Assembly (NCBI GenBank): GCA_964058845.1
Contig: CAXKVR010000217.1
Location: forward strand, 1-64,000
Source of the DNA: Carex sylvatica
Taxonomy: Eukaryota; Streptophyta; Magnoliopsida; Poales; Cyperaceae
Reading direction: 5' to 3'
Length of the DNA: 64,000 bases
In this document: piece after piece, positions 12,120-22,429 of the stretch
Position numbering within the stretch: position 1 is the first letter of the stretch
How the letters are laid out: every line of letters begins with the position of its first letter
Position numbers and translations under genes: made by a program
Notes under the pieces: generated by a model
Database searches by the model: none
Seen by the model: the letters and a program-made list of their open reading frames with translations, nothing else
What the model was told of the DNA's origin: nothing

Positions 12120-13075
12120 GGATTATGGACCAGCTCAAGATTTTCTTACCTTTTATGTTGCTGGATTGATTAAAATCACGACATGGACCTAGTAAAATAC
12201 AAGGACGATAGATGTGGCTGGTACATATATGTTGTTGCCACTGGTTTCAGTGAACAATGACGTATCTCTAGATGTCCAACAAAACATTCATATCACGCCG
12301 ATGCGATAAGAATAGATCATGCATAGTTGTCAGCTTCTATGGTCGCCGATTTCATATCGGCTCACATGAGGAACAGTGTTGATATGAGTATCCAAGCCGT
12401 CAAGATTGTTGTTGCTGAAAGCGCATACAACAAACTGTGGTGTGGACGATAGTTAGCAACCGTTCGCCAATTTGGTAGTTGAGACATAGAACTTCAAAGA
12501 TTGTGGGTGGTTCATGTAATAGTTGTGGCGCAATGCAATTCGTTCTAAATTCGTGTGTGTCATCACTGATAGAGAAAGGGTATCAAGAAGGTGTTAAGAC
12601 AACATGGTCTAGGTTGGAACGAGGATGATGATGATGAATGTGTTCATCGTCTTTATGCTACTCATATAGCTGAGAACATGAATAAGAACCGTACCATTGA
12701 AGTGATGGGGCCATCGAGTTTTTCAGGATTTGTGTGGCTAAGAGAAAGATGAGGAGATACGATGAAGGAATGCTAGCAATAGGGAGGTCATGTAACCATG
12801 CTCTTAATTGGCTGGAGGGTGTTGATAAGTATTTGGATCAAGATAGAATGTGTGTCCAAAGCCACTGAAGATATTCCAAGCTCTCGACGAAGGTTACCGT
12901 TGAGGGATTATGACTACAAACAGTTCTGAGTCACTAAATAATGCCTGAACACGATGGCTCTGTCATTGTTCTAGAATAAATGCTAGTTACTTTTGTAAAA
13001 GACGGCACAACATGATTCTGATGTGGCTGGTCTTATTAAATAAGAGGAGAAGAGGACACTAAGTCAACCGAGATA
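12120..13075 (+). pseudogene. Decayed MULE (MURA-like) transposase
   Basis: Conserved MULE transposase blocks appear in order on the plus strand but in shifting frames with many stops. They are RCGWYIYVVATG in the N-terminal zinc-finger region (about 12210), MSIQAVKIVVAESAYNKLW (about 12385), VITDRERVSR around the second catalytic Asp (about 12553), HRLYATHIAENMNKNR (about 12640) and IMTTNSSESLNNA (about 12908). Several frameshifts and nonsense codons exclude function. No terminal inverted repeats were found. It differs from the MULE transposase at 56686-59845 and so is a separate lineage. Confidence 0.8.
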
Positions 13076-13646
13076 TACAGAAAAGACGCTACAGAGTTGC
13101 TCGAGATGTTCAAGGTTAATAAAATATTTATTTTATTATTCAATTTCAATTTTAAAAATGTTATTGAAACAATTTGATTTAACAACCATTTTTGTTTATA
13201 AATTTGTAGGTTGAAAAATAATCAATGGATTGAATGTTTATCTAGGAGTTAAATTTATGTTTTTAATTTATTGAATATTTTAATTTAAAAATATTGTTTA
13301 TTTTAGGTTTATTAGCTGTATTTTTATTGTATTCTTGAGAACATATGTAGTTTCTATTTTTCTATTGATGGCAGTCCTCAAGAATAGAGCCGTCAATTAT
13401 CATTGCAGTCCGAGTATTTTTCAAATTTGTCAGAAAAAAAGAATTTTTTTGGTAAAGGATATTAAAAAAATTTCGGCATAAAACCTGCTGAAATTTGTTA
13501 TTTTTTTTTTTTGTATACCTTCTAACCCGCGGCACTCTCGACCTTTCAATTAGGGATATTTTTTAATTTTATCCAAAGAATATTTTTCGAAAGGGTGGCA
13601 AAGATTTTTGAAATATAAAGACGTTAATTGTTTTTTTTTTTCTGAA
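13076..13646. other. AT-rich sequence between transposon remnants
   Basis: No coding signal was seen. It probably belongs to the 3' part of the degraded MULE to its left, but its end cannot be placed. Confidence 0.4.
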
Positions 13647-13649
13647 ATA

Positions 13650-16615
13650 CACAACAACAAGGTATGCACTTTTTGCAAGAGAAAAAATGCATTTATGACG
13701 GTTGTTACGTTACGAAATTTTTACAATTAATTTTCAAGTGATTTAAAAGCAAGAATAAAAAATCGTGCTAACAAAATAAAAGTTTAAACCTTAATTAAGA
13801 TTTTTCTAGATAAGTAAATCAAGTGTGAATCGAAACCGCGTTGAAAATACGAATTTCTTGAATCTTATAGGCTCAGTGCGTTCACACTGGTGGTGAGTGC
13901 AGATGGATAATCTGCACTGACTCCAGCTATTTTTCTGAAATTTGACTAAGTCCTCAGTGTGGGTGTCTTGACCCGCACTGAATTTCAATGCGAACGCATT
14001 AGGCTCGGACTTTTCTGGATTCAGTGCCATTTTGATGAAAATTTGACCAAGTACTGAGTGCGTCTACACTCATGAATTTCCTGTGATTTTCTGACATCCT
14101 AAAATCTGTCCAAGTGAGGAGTGCGAGTGACTGACCCGCACCGAATATGGGTGCGTCCGCACTGGAGTATTTTTCTGTGTTTTCTAAGCTTTTTAATTCT
14201 GTCAAGTGATGAGTGCGGGTGGCCGACCCGCACTGAAAACGAGTGCGTCCGCACTCAGAGAGACTTTTAACCAAAAACTCAAATTTTCTTTCTTTTCCTT
14301 TCTCTCTTTCTCCTTCGTCCCTTTCCCCTCTGTGTGTGTGTTCCGCTAAAAGAAGAAGAAAAAGAAGAAGAGAGCTCCCTCCCCCTCTCAAATTGCCTAA
14401 AGTCCTGAGAAATCGAAGGTAGAAGGGAGAAAGTAGCCGTAGATCTCTCCTAGCCCTTCCGTTCGGTAATTATTTCTTTCCTTTTCTCTCTCGAAACCTC
14501 ATATTCTCCCGATTGTTCAGGTTTTTGTTTTAAATCCGAGATTTGTGTTTGAAATTTTTGTAGACTAGTCCTTTGAGCTTCCTTGTTAGTTATTTGCCGA
14601 TTCTTCTCTCGATTTCGTCTCAATTTTGGGATTTTCAATTTTAGAGTTTTCGGTACCAAATCTGAAATTTGAAAATGTGGTTAATTGATTAGGCTAACCC
14701 GACCAAATAGACTTGTAATCAGTAGGGTTACCTTTTTATCTCGAAATGCTAGCACATGTATCGGTTAATTTGAATTTCGACCAAATCAGGGTTTAACCAA
14801 TCGGTAAATTGAATTGTTACGACAACCAAACTAGTGAACTAGTAAATGAATTGTTACCAAATTGAGATGGTATAGGGTTTAGAGGACCGAATTGCAAAGT
14901 GCGTGATGGTTAAGAGGTGTTAACTAAGGAAACCAATAAGAAGGGTATACGAATTTGGTTAAGAAAATAGGAAACGACTTGTGTCACCTAATTGAACCTC
15001 CCAACCATCGAACCAAGTCTAAACCAAATGAATACGTGTAATATAGGTGTAGGCTCGGTCGAGCTGGACTTTGCGGGGCAATTCAAAATGTCAGATCCAT
15101 AATCTCGCGGTACGCTCGTCATAATCAGGTGTGGGGTTCTTGGACTTGTTTGATGTTTCATATTCAGGAATTATATTATTTCTTGAGTCATGTTGAATGC
15201 TGGATTGTTGCATAATTTTTGGAACTCATGTAGTATGTTTGATTGTTGCATAATTGGAATGGTGTGAGTTTATGTGCATAACTCAATCCGATTAGAACCA
15301 AATTGTTGTGATATCGTAAATTTGCATATTGGTATGGTTATCAATTGAATTGTTATTTTGTGATTTGAGTATGGTCGAAAGTCACCACAAATTACTAATT
15401 GTGAAATTTATTGTGAATGAATTGGTGAAGTTGAGTTGTATAGCTGACTTTGACCCCGTGAACGAAATTGCAAAGTTGAGCTGTATAGCTGACTTTGATC
15501 CCAGGATCCTTCTGACGCATTAGGTGAACGATCCTCATATTTTTCTAGTACCGGTTGGAACGAGGGGTGGGTGACTTTATATATATACATATATCTATAT
15601 GTTGATTGTGATTATGATTGTGATTGTGGGTGACTCGTGTGTAACGTCTGTGACTCGGGGACATTATCCTACGTGATAATGCATTTGAAAGGTCAATTAA
15701 ATGTTACGATATTTCGAATAATTTCAAAGAAAATTTTTATTATATGATTTCAAACCAGACTTTAGAAAACGGTTAAGTCAAAGCACTGCAGATGAGTGTC
15801 AGATAAAGGGTCCAGCTAGGTGGAACGTCTGTAGGTGTCAGTAACCCTATAGACGAGGGTCAGATAAAAAGGGTCCAGCTCGGTGAAACATCTGTAGGTG
15901 CTACTAGCCTTATTAAAATGAGTTAAGTCTATTATGTTCTTGTTTGAACTTCATTTTGAAAATTTCATTAGCTGTATTTTATTTGATTATCTGTTGTCAA
16001 GCATATGCATTCATTTATATATTGTAGTAGAATTATTGTGGTAGAATTGTGAATGTGATTTCGTATGGATTTTATTTTGTGAAAATGGAGTATGATTGCA
16101 AGTTCAATAACCTAATTGTGGCAAATTCGCACTAATAATGAAATTCTCACCCCTACCCTTTATGTTCTTTTACAGGTTTTGGTGCGACTGGGTCTGGGGA
16201 GGTACGCGAGTAGTAGGCCCCCGGTATATGTTACCTTTACCTTAGTCGTTATTTTTTTATTTGACTAGAGATGTGTATATTTATATATATATTGATTTTG
16301 TTGTATAGTTCTCTATTTCATACCTGACGGTTGGTATCCGTAGGAGATACCTTTGATATGTTATACTTTTACCAATCTCGTGTACTTGGATTATTATATA
16401 TGACTTGTTTTATATATTTTTGTCATGTATTTCTGAGTGTATGTTGAACTGTCTTATAAGCATACACGGAGTTGTATGCTTACGGCGGGGGACTGTTGCG
16501 ACCCGTGGTCGCGAAGTGTGACAATGGTACTCCATCGCAAAAAGTACCGTCACTAATAGAAAAAATACATTTATAACGGTATTCCGTCGCGAATAGTGCC
16601 TACCTTATTGTTGTG
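13650..16615. mobile_element. Small CACTA-like element split by solo LTR B
   Basis: The ends are CACAACAACAAGGTATGCAC on the left and CACAACAATAAGGTAGGCAC inward from the right. A 3-bp duplication ATA flanks them (13647-13649 and 16616-16618). Subterminal sequence on the right contains ACGGTATTCCGTCGC, a palindromic arrangement common in CACTA elements. Without the LTR the element is only about 140 bp. The terminus is CACAA, not the canonical CACTA, so the superfamily is an inference from TSD length and subterminal style. Confidence 0.6.
13703..16523 (+). mobile_element. Solo LTR B (Ty3/Tekay-like), plus orientation
   Basis: This 2.8-kb block starts TGTTACGTTACGAAATTTTT and ends GCGAAGTGTGACA. 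The flanks are ACGGT (13698-13702) and ATGGT (16524-16528), a 5-bp duplication with one change. It aligns end to end with solo LTR A in the opposite orientation. It contains a GTGCGG/CCGCAC hairpin cluster (13868-14262), the GTACCGGTTGGAACGAGG motif (15550) and a pair of CAGATGAG...CATCTGTAG blocks (15780-15905). All reading frames inside it are short and low in coding signal, and no retroelement domain is present. Confidence 0.85.
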
Positions 16616-16618
16616 ATA

Positions 16619-18397
16619 GTAGCTGAAATTTTTTTCGTAATCGAAATAATAACTAGTTTGTCAAACATAACGAGTACTGGACAGCAGCGGACGTGATGAG
16701 TATAACTATCCTGATTGGAAAGTTTTTGGAGACTCATAAGTGTTATTTATTTCTGAATGGAAGAAAATTGTGTGGAAAAGAAAGTTAGCTTAGACTGATT
16801 CGTAAAAAAATAAAAAAAAAAATAAAAAAAAATGCAGTCTAATTCTCTACTCCTCTTAAAAGAATTGTTGATTTATTACAAGAAAAAAGACGTTCGCTAC
16901 TAAGAATATTAATATGTATAGTGTCGTGATTAGTCACACTGTAACTTGGATCACGTGTCTTATCGTGTCGTGATTAAATTTGAAAGAACGTGAATGATCA
17001 CCACATGTTTATCACGTTGTGACTAGACATGTGCAAACGTGACCAGTCACGTTTGTCACGTTGAACTTTTTTTTCTTTTTATAATTTTGATTAGTTTATT
17101 TAACATACATCATTCGTTCAAGATCTAATGGTGTTAATTACACGTGACCATGTATCGTGCCGTGACTAATTTTATTGCATGACGTGCTTTGTCGTGTCAA
17201 ATTTTTCGAAAATGGTCACTTCACGTAATCGGCACACGTGCCGTGAGGTATTTGATTGTATCGTGATATTTTAGATTCATATCCACTACTCCATTTTGAT
17301 TCGTTAGGAGAAAAAAAATTATATTTTTATCAATATTTTGTGTCTACTTCTAATCAAAATTCTAAATCCGTCCAAGATACTGAAAAAATTTCTAAAACTT
17401 TTTTTTGGTTTCGAAGTTTGAATTCGAAACTTTTTCCGATAACTAGTTCCGCGTAGCACCCGACTGGAGCCCTTTTGCATTGCTGAGGACATTTTATGTA
17501 CATTCATTTCTTTTCCATTACCACACAGCCCACTGTGCCGACCTAGACCAAAAACGAGACCAAAACCTACAAGTAACTCAAATTTTAAAAATAGATAATT
17601 TTTTGTACAAATTTCAAAATATATAAACGATTAAAATTATAATCTTAGAGACCCTACAATCATGTAGAATCGCAACAGATTAATTTCCCACTGATTGAGT
17701 ATTATATCATTCTTTTTTTTACGATAATAATTAAAACATGCTATGACAATGACACGGCATGACTTTTTTTTGCGTAGAATCTGGCCTCAATCGCGACGTG
17801 TGCTACATTAACTTTTTGTTCAGAAAAGACAAAATTTTCAATTTGTAGTTGCCAGCGTTTATCTGTCCTTGGGTTTAATTACGCGCCACAAATAATACCA
17901 TTTATCTATGAGGTCACTCTTTCTATTCAAAACGGATTGTACTCGTACAATTCCAAATTTCCAATTATACGAGTGGTTATGCTTCCTTTATGGTTGTCTT
18001 ATACGTGGTATACATATGCGGCTCCCACTTTACCACAAATAAGATGAGTGATGACTGTGGAAATTGTTCTGGATCACGCAAGTTACTTTGGTTCAAAACA
18101 TTTACAATACACTGGGTGTAAAATTTTATAGTGGCTAATGATAGCATATATGTCATGATCAACTAAAAACAAACTAGGCGCAAGGCACTAGTTCTCTCTT
18201 GTAGTCTTGTGCCATAATCTCGTAGTGCTGTCAAATCCTAAAATATATGTTGGCTTACGATCGCTGAAATATCAATAATTAACCAAGAAAAGAAAGACTT
18301 TATTTAGATTTTGAGGCACGTCTAAAGTTGATCCAATTCAAAAAGTGGGATGGTAAAAACATGAGACAAACAGAAGCCAGCTAGCAGTTTAAACTTT
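16619..18397. other. Intergenic sequence, no gene recognised
   Basis: The stretch holds A-rich tracts near 16800 and a cluster of CGTGA motifs (listed separately). From 17270 to 18397 it shows no repeat or coding signal that I recognise. Confidence 0.45.
16900..17270. repeat. Cluster of CGTGA/TCACG motifs
   Basis: More than a dozen CGTGA or TCACG pentamers occur in about 370 bp. They include TGTCGTGATTAGTCAC, ACGTGACCAGTCACGT and the G-box core CACGTG in GATCACGTGTC and GCACACGTGCCG. Such clustering is seen in the subterminal regions of transposons and in bZIP/bHLH target promoters. No gene start lies nearby, so I favour transposon-end sequence. Confidence 0.45.
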
Positions 18398-18413
18398 AAA
18401 AGTGAAACATATC

Positions 18414-19565
18414 TTCTTCTTTTTTTATTGCTCAAAATAGATTTATATCAGTAGCTGTTTTTTCTAGTGTCGATATAAATTTACATTTTATTAAGCAATT
18501 AATTGGTGTCTATTTACAAGAATGACTTACTTTAAAGCAACAATTTCTTTCTTTTACCTTAGATAATACATTAGAAGATAAATTACTTAAAAAGGTGGTC
18601 ATCAAATAAGCATATCTTTACGGTTCACTCTTTTTATAAGTGATTGAACTATGGTGACATTTTTAAGGAGTATAATACCATCTGGCAGTCCAACTTATCT
18701 CTAAAGATTAAGATTTTCTTATGGTTAGAAAAAAAATATAAACTTTTAACTAAGGTTAATCTCTTGAAGAAATTAAAGGTTGGCCAGACACTCCTGATTA
18801 CCTTTTTTGTGGTAATCCAGAGAGTACTTATCACCTTTTTGCACAATGATCGATCCTATATTAAAATCCTTTGGAATTGGATAGTATTTTATAATAATTT
18901 TACATATGCATGTTCTACCATTAGTGACTTGTTTTCCCTTTAAAGATAGATTATCAATAGAAATGGTAAGAGGTGCAGTGATCTGGACAGTATGGCTGGA
19001 ATGTAACAAATTTTTTATACGGGTTCTGCCCTAGTTACTGCTAAATCATTAGGGACTAAAATTATAGCTCTAATTAGTTTATGGTGTCAATCTAGAAATG
19101 ATGATTCCTTTTTAGATTTGAACCTCATAATTCTCCATGATGTTAAGGAATTACCAGATCAAGTCCAAGCGGAGGAAGAGGTAGTGGAGATCCTCATCTC
19201 CATGGTGACCAGGCACCCGAACTCTTTTTTGGTTCTTACCAGGGGGGTTTGGACCTGGCAGTCCCCTAATTAAGTCCAACGTCTAATTAAAGACGCAGTG
19301 GATGAAGATGAGAATGTTGATTGGGATTTTATTATATTATTGATAGTTGTTGTTGCCTGTTAGACTTGTATGTTTTTGTGTTTGCTGCTGTTTTGTGTAG
19401 GTTAATTTAATGATAGTTGTTGTTTTTGGTATTGTTGATATTTTTTAACAGAGTTTTTGGCTGAGTTTAATTACCTGGTTTAGGTGTCTCAGTATTTGAG
19501 CTTAATCTTTTTGATTTGTAATGCAACCGGTAGATCTTGAATCCACTGCTCTTATAAAAAAGAAA
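18414..19565 (+). mobile_element. 5'-truncated L1-type LINE
   Basis: A 16-bp duplication AAAAGTGAAACATATC (18398-18413 and 19566-19581) flanks an insert ending in an A-rich tail (TATAAAAAAGAAAAAA). That is the footprint of target-primed LINE insertion. Inside, 18644-18880 encodes the zinc-binding region that follows the reverse transcriptase in plant LINEs: IWQSNLSLKIKIFLWL, then after a frame change DYLFCGNPESTYHLF. Near 18970, AVIWTVWLECNK matches the RN-type segment next to it. Frameshifts and the missing reverse transcriptase show a dead, 5'-truncated copy. Confidence 0.85.
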
Positions 19566-19581
19566 AAAAGTGAAACATATC

Positions 19582-20096
19582 CAATCATTTATGATGACTT
19601 TTTGACAGCACTAGCTTGTTACTAATCACTGATCAGTGGACAGAATATTCGGCTCAAAATACAAATAGTTGTTTAGAAATGAATCAATCCTTATTCCTTT
19701 ATCATATTCTACCATGCATATTAATTCACATGTTACTTCTAAATATATATCTTCCATAATTAATATGTTGATTTTGAGATTTTACAGAATCGTTGAGTAT
19801 AATATTTAAATTAGCATATAATATTTCTAAAAAAAAAAATCACATAATAAGAAGGAAAATTACAACGACATAAATTAGATTTGGAACTGAAATCTTAACC
19901 ACTACACAAGATCCTTTTCGTGCTGACTAAATTCAAACTACCATTACTTGTAAGTTGTAATTGACTAATGAAAATTAAGTTGCACATGAAAGTTTGGTGG
20001 ATATAACCAAATATATATGACAAAAATTAAGTTGCATACATAAAACATTAATTACCACAAACAATATCAAAAAGATACACCGTATCAATCAAGCGA
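19582..20096. other. 3' flank of the first UGT gene
   Basis: This is AT-rich sequence downstream of the glycosyltransferase stop codon. It must contain its 3' UTR and poly(A) site, but no clear AATAAA on the minus strand can be singled out. Confidence 0.4.
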
Positions 20097-21524
20097 CTAA
20101 AATTCTGGCACTCCATCCTTTCTCACTGCCTCGAGAAACCCCATCAATGCCGTACGAGATGAGCCTCCTTCTCTTAGCGCATCTACCGCCTTCTTCCTCA
20201 TGGCCTCCATTCTTTCTCTGATCAGCTTTCCTTCCTCGGACTCCATGACCAATTTAACCTTATCTTCCACCTCCTTCGCCACCACTATATCTTCATCGTA
20301 CCCTTTCATCTCCACTGCCACCTTCATCTCCTCCACCAGGAATATCTTGTTTAACTTTTGCTCAGCGTACATTGGCCAACATATCATTGGTACACCGGAC
20401 ATGGCTGCCTCTAGAATTGAGTTCCAACCACAGTGTGTGACAAAAGCACCGACTGACTCGTGGTTTAGCACATCCACTTGAGGGGCCCATTGCTTGACCA
20501 CCATGCCCCGGTCTTTCGTCCGGTCTAAGAAACCCTCTGGCAGAATCGTATGTAACTCTGGTGCAGCTTGAGGGTCGAGGTTTTTCAACGGGTTTTTATC
20601 AACTGAAGACGGGGAACGCACAACCCACAAAAACCTCTGTCCGCTCTCTTCCAACCCGATAGCAATTTCTTTCAGTTGTTCTTCCGAGAAAGAGCCCATA
20701 CTACCAAATGAAAGAAAAACCACACTATTTTTCGGTTGCATATCCAGCCATAATAGACACTCATGCCTCTGTTCTTCTTTCTTTTCACCTCCTGTTATAA
20801 GCGGGCCGATGCAGTAAACCGGAGGTGTGTAACGACCCGGCAAGCATAGTCCGGCTTTAATTGCTTCTACAGCCTTCTTCTCCATTGACTCAGAAGTGTT
20901 CACCAATATACCATCACATTGCGCAAACCTCTCATAGTGGTACATAATGGTCTTGTACGCACGGTTGTCCCTATTGTGCATATGGTCTGGCAAGTGCGAG
21001 GCTGGGATCGGAGGGAGACCCGGGAAATACAACTTCTCGTTTCCCATGTCACCAATGTTCTTATCTAGAGTTTTATCCAAAGTCGGACAATACATATTCA
21101 TCGCAAGGTTGTAAGCACCGGAGGTGTAGAAGAAGTACCCTGGGATATCTAGTTGTCGAGCGACATCTAGTGCATATGTGCAGAAGAAATCCATAACCAG
21201 TGCACGAACAGAGCATGTTTCGGATATCGACCGAAGAAGGTACGAAAGCGGAGTAGTTGCTTCATGTAACTTCTCAATGACAGCATCGAAACCTTCTGCG
21301 TCGGGGGTAGATGGAGGAATGACATGGAAAGAGATTGTGGGGTTGGCGGCTGAGAGACGGGAGACAGTTTTTGAAGTAAAGCTTGAACCATTCTGATTCT
21401 GTCTGAGTTCGACTATGACTACAGTGATCGACATGCCGTGTTTTGTTAGTACTTTTGCGAACTCAACCATGGGCATGAGGTGACCCAAGGCGATCCATGT
21501 GTAGAGCACCACAGTGTCTTTCAT
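20097..21524 (-). CDS. UDP-glycosyltransferase, family 1, UGT88-like (complete)
   Basis: This cytosolic-type enzyme transfers a sugar from a UDP-sugar to a small-molecule acceptor such as a flavonoid or other phenolic. The 475-aa length fits the family and the gene has no intron. The N-terminal acceptor domain has the catalytic pair His15 (in LGHLMP) and Asp112 (in VMDFF). The C-terminal PSPG box spans residues 346-389, from WAPQVDVLNH to PMYAEQ, with HCGWNS at 364-369. Trp at box position 22 and Gln at position 44 are the usual glucosyltransferase signature, so UDP-glucose is the likely donor. No signal peptide or membrane segment is seen. The start is supported by the MKDTVVLY opening, typical of UGT88, and a TATA box upstream. 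The acceptor cannot be named from sequence. A second, partial UGT at 63109 has the same orientation. Confidence 0.95.
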   Translation of the reverse strand: MKDTVVLYTWIALGHLMPMVEFAKVLTKHGMSITVVIVELRQNQNGSSFTSKTVSRLSAANPTISFHVIPPSTPDAEGFDAVIEKLHEATTPLSYLLRSISETCSVRALVMDFFCTYALDVARQLDIPGYFFYTSGAYNLAMNMYCPTLDKTLDKNIGDMGNEKLYFPGLPPIPASHLPDHMHNRDNRAYKTIMYHYERFAQCDGILVNTSESMEKKAVEAIKAGLCLPGRYTPPVYCIGPLITGGEKKEEQRHECLLWLDMQPKNSVVFLSFGSMGSFSEEQLKEIAIGLEESGQRFLWVVRSPSSVDKNPLKNLDPQAAPELHTILPEGFLDRTKDRGMVVKQWAPQVDVLNHESVGAFVTHCGWNSILEAAMSGVPMICWPMYAEQKLNKIFLVEEMKVAVEMKGYDEDIVVAKEVEDKVKLVMESEEGKLIRERMEAMRKKAVDALREGGSSRTALMGFLEAVRKDGVPEF

Positions 21525-21611
21525 CGTTGTCTACCTGTCTAAGTGGTCTTTGAAGTTTCAAATAGATTTGATTGTGGACTTAATAACTTGGAATGGAGAT
21601 GGCGGGATAAG

Positions 21612-21620
21612 TATTTTATA
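21612..21620 (-). promoter_or_regulatory. TATA box of the first UGT gene
   Basis: The minus strand reads TATAAAATA here, about 90 bp upstream of the ATG at 21524. That places a transcription start about 60 bp before the start codon, a normal plant arrangement. Confidence 0.6.
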
Positions 21621-22429
21621 ATGTGAGATATAGCCAAGTAATAAGTTGTTTGTGGCGACTTTCTATCTTCTACAGAGTCACCGAACTGTGCAAATGTTTC
21701 CAGAAGCTATCCAAGGCATCTTCACTCTTCTCCATTTATGCACGGATCTGATCTATAACAATAATATTATTTTTTTAAGTAAGTAACTAATTTTTTATTT
21801 TAACTATAACTACTATTTCTAATCACATTTATTTATTTTTTTTTTTTTTTTTCACCTCCATTTTCTTCTTTCACATCTATATTTTTCTTCCACCTCTGTC
21901 TCTGCCTCTCTCTTCCACTTTCCTCTTTCACCTCTGTCTCTCACCTCCCTCTCCCACCTCTGTCTCTCACACCTCATTTCACCTCTGCCTCTACCTTCCT
22001 CTCTCTCTCACCCTCTCCCACCTCAAAATGGTAAATACAATAAGCTCCCTTCCTCTTACACTTTCGTCTCAGTTTTTTCCGTCTATTCCTACTGCTCCCA
22101 CTCCAGCGAACGTTATGCCGGAGATCATCCATCACTTCATCCTAACCAAGCACGCATCTGCTGAAAATAAATACTTCAATGTGTATGAATGAATACTTCA
22201 ACGTGTATGAATGAATACTAAAGCACGCCTCTACCGGGTCAGATCAATTACTATCGACCATATCAAAATAATTTTATATATGTGGATGCAATTAATCTCT
22301 TTCATGTGCATGTTTCCCTCCTCATGAAGTACTGAGTTTTGCAAAAAAACAAAGCTTTATTAATTTTGAATTAGGCCACTGCGTACTAAGTAAATGACAT
22401 AAAAATATTTTTTAACAAAAAATAGAGGT
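21621..22429. other. UGT upstream region with a pyrimidine-rich stretch
   Basis: It contains the distal promoter of the UGT gene, then a T/C-rich low-complexity stretch at about 21830-22025 built of CACCTCTGTCTCT-like units. Short GAATACTTCAACGTGTATGAAT repeats near 22170-22215 lead into the tandem repeat that follows. Confidence 0.5.

Noticed and set aside
13806..15590. Several 60-130-codon frames inside solo LTR B
   Set aside because: They follow the hairpin repeats and AT-rich LTR sequence and show no retroelement or other domain.
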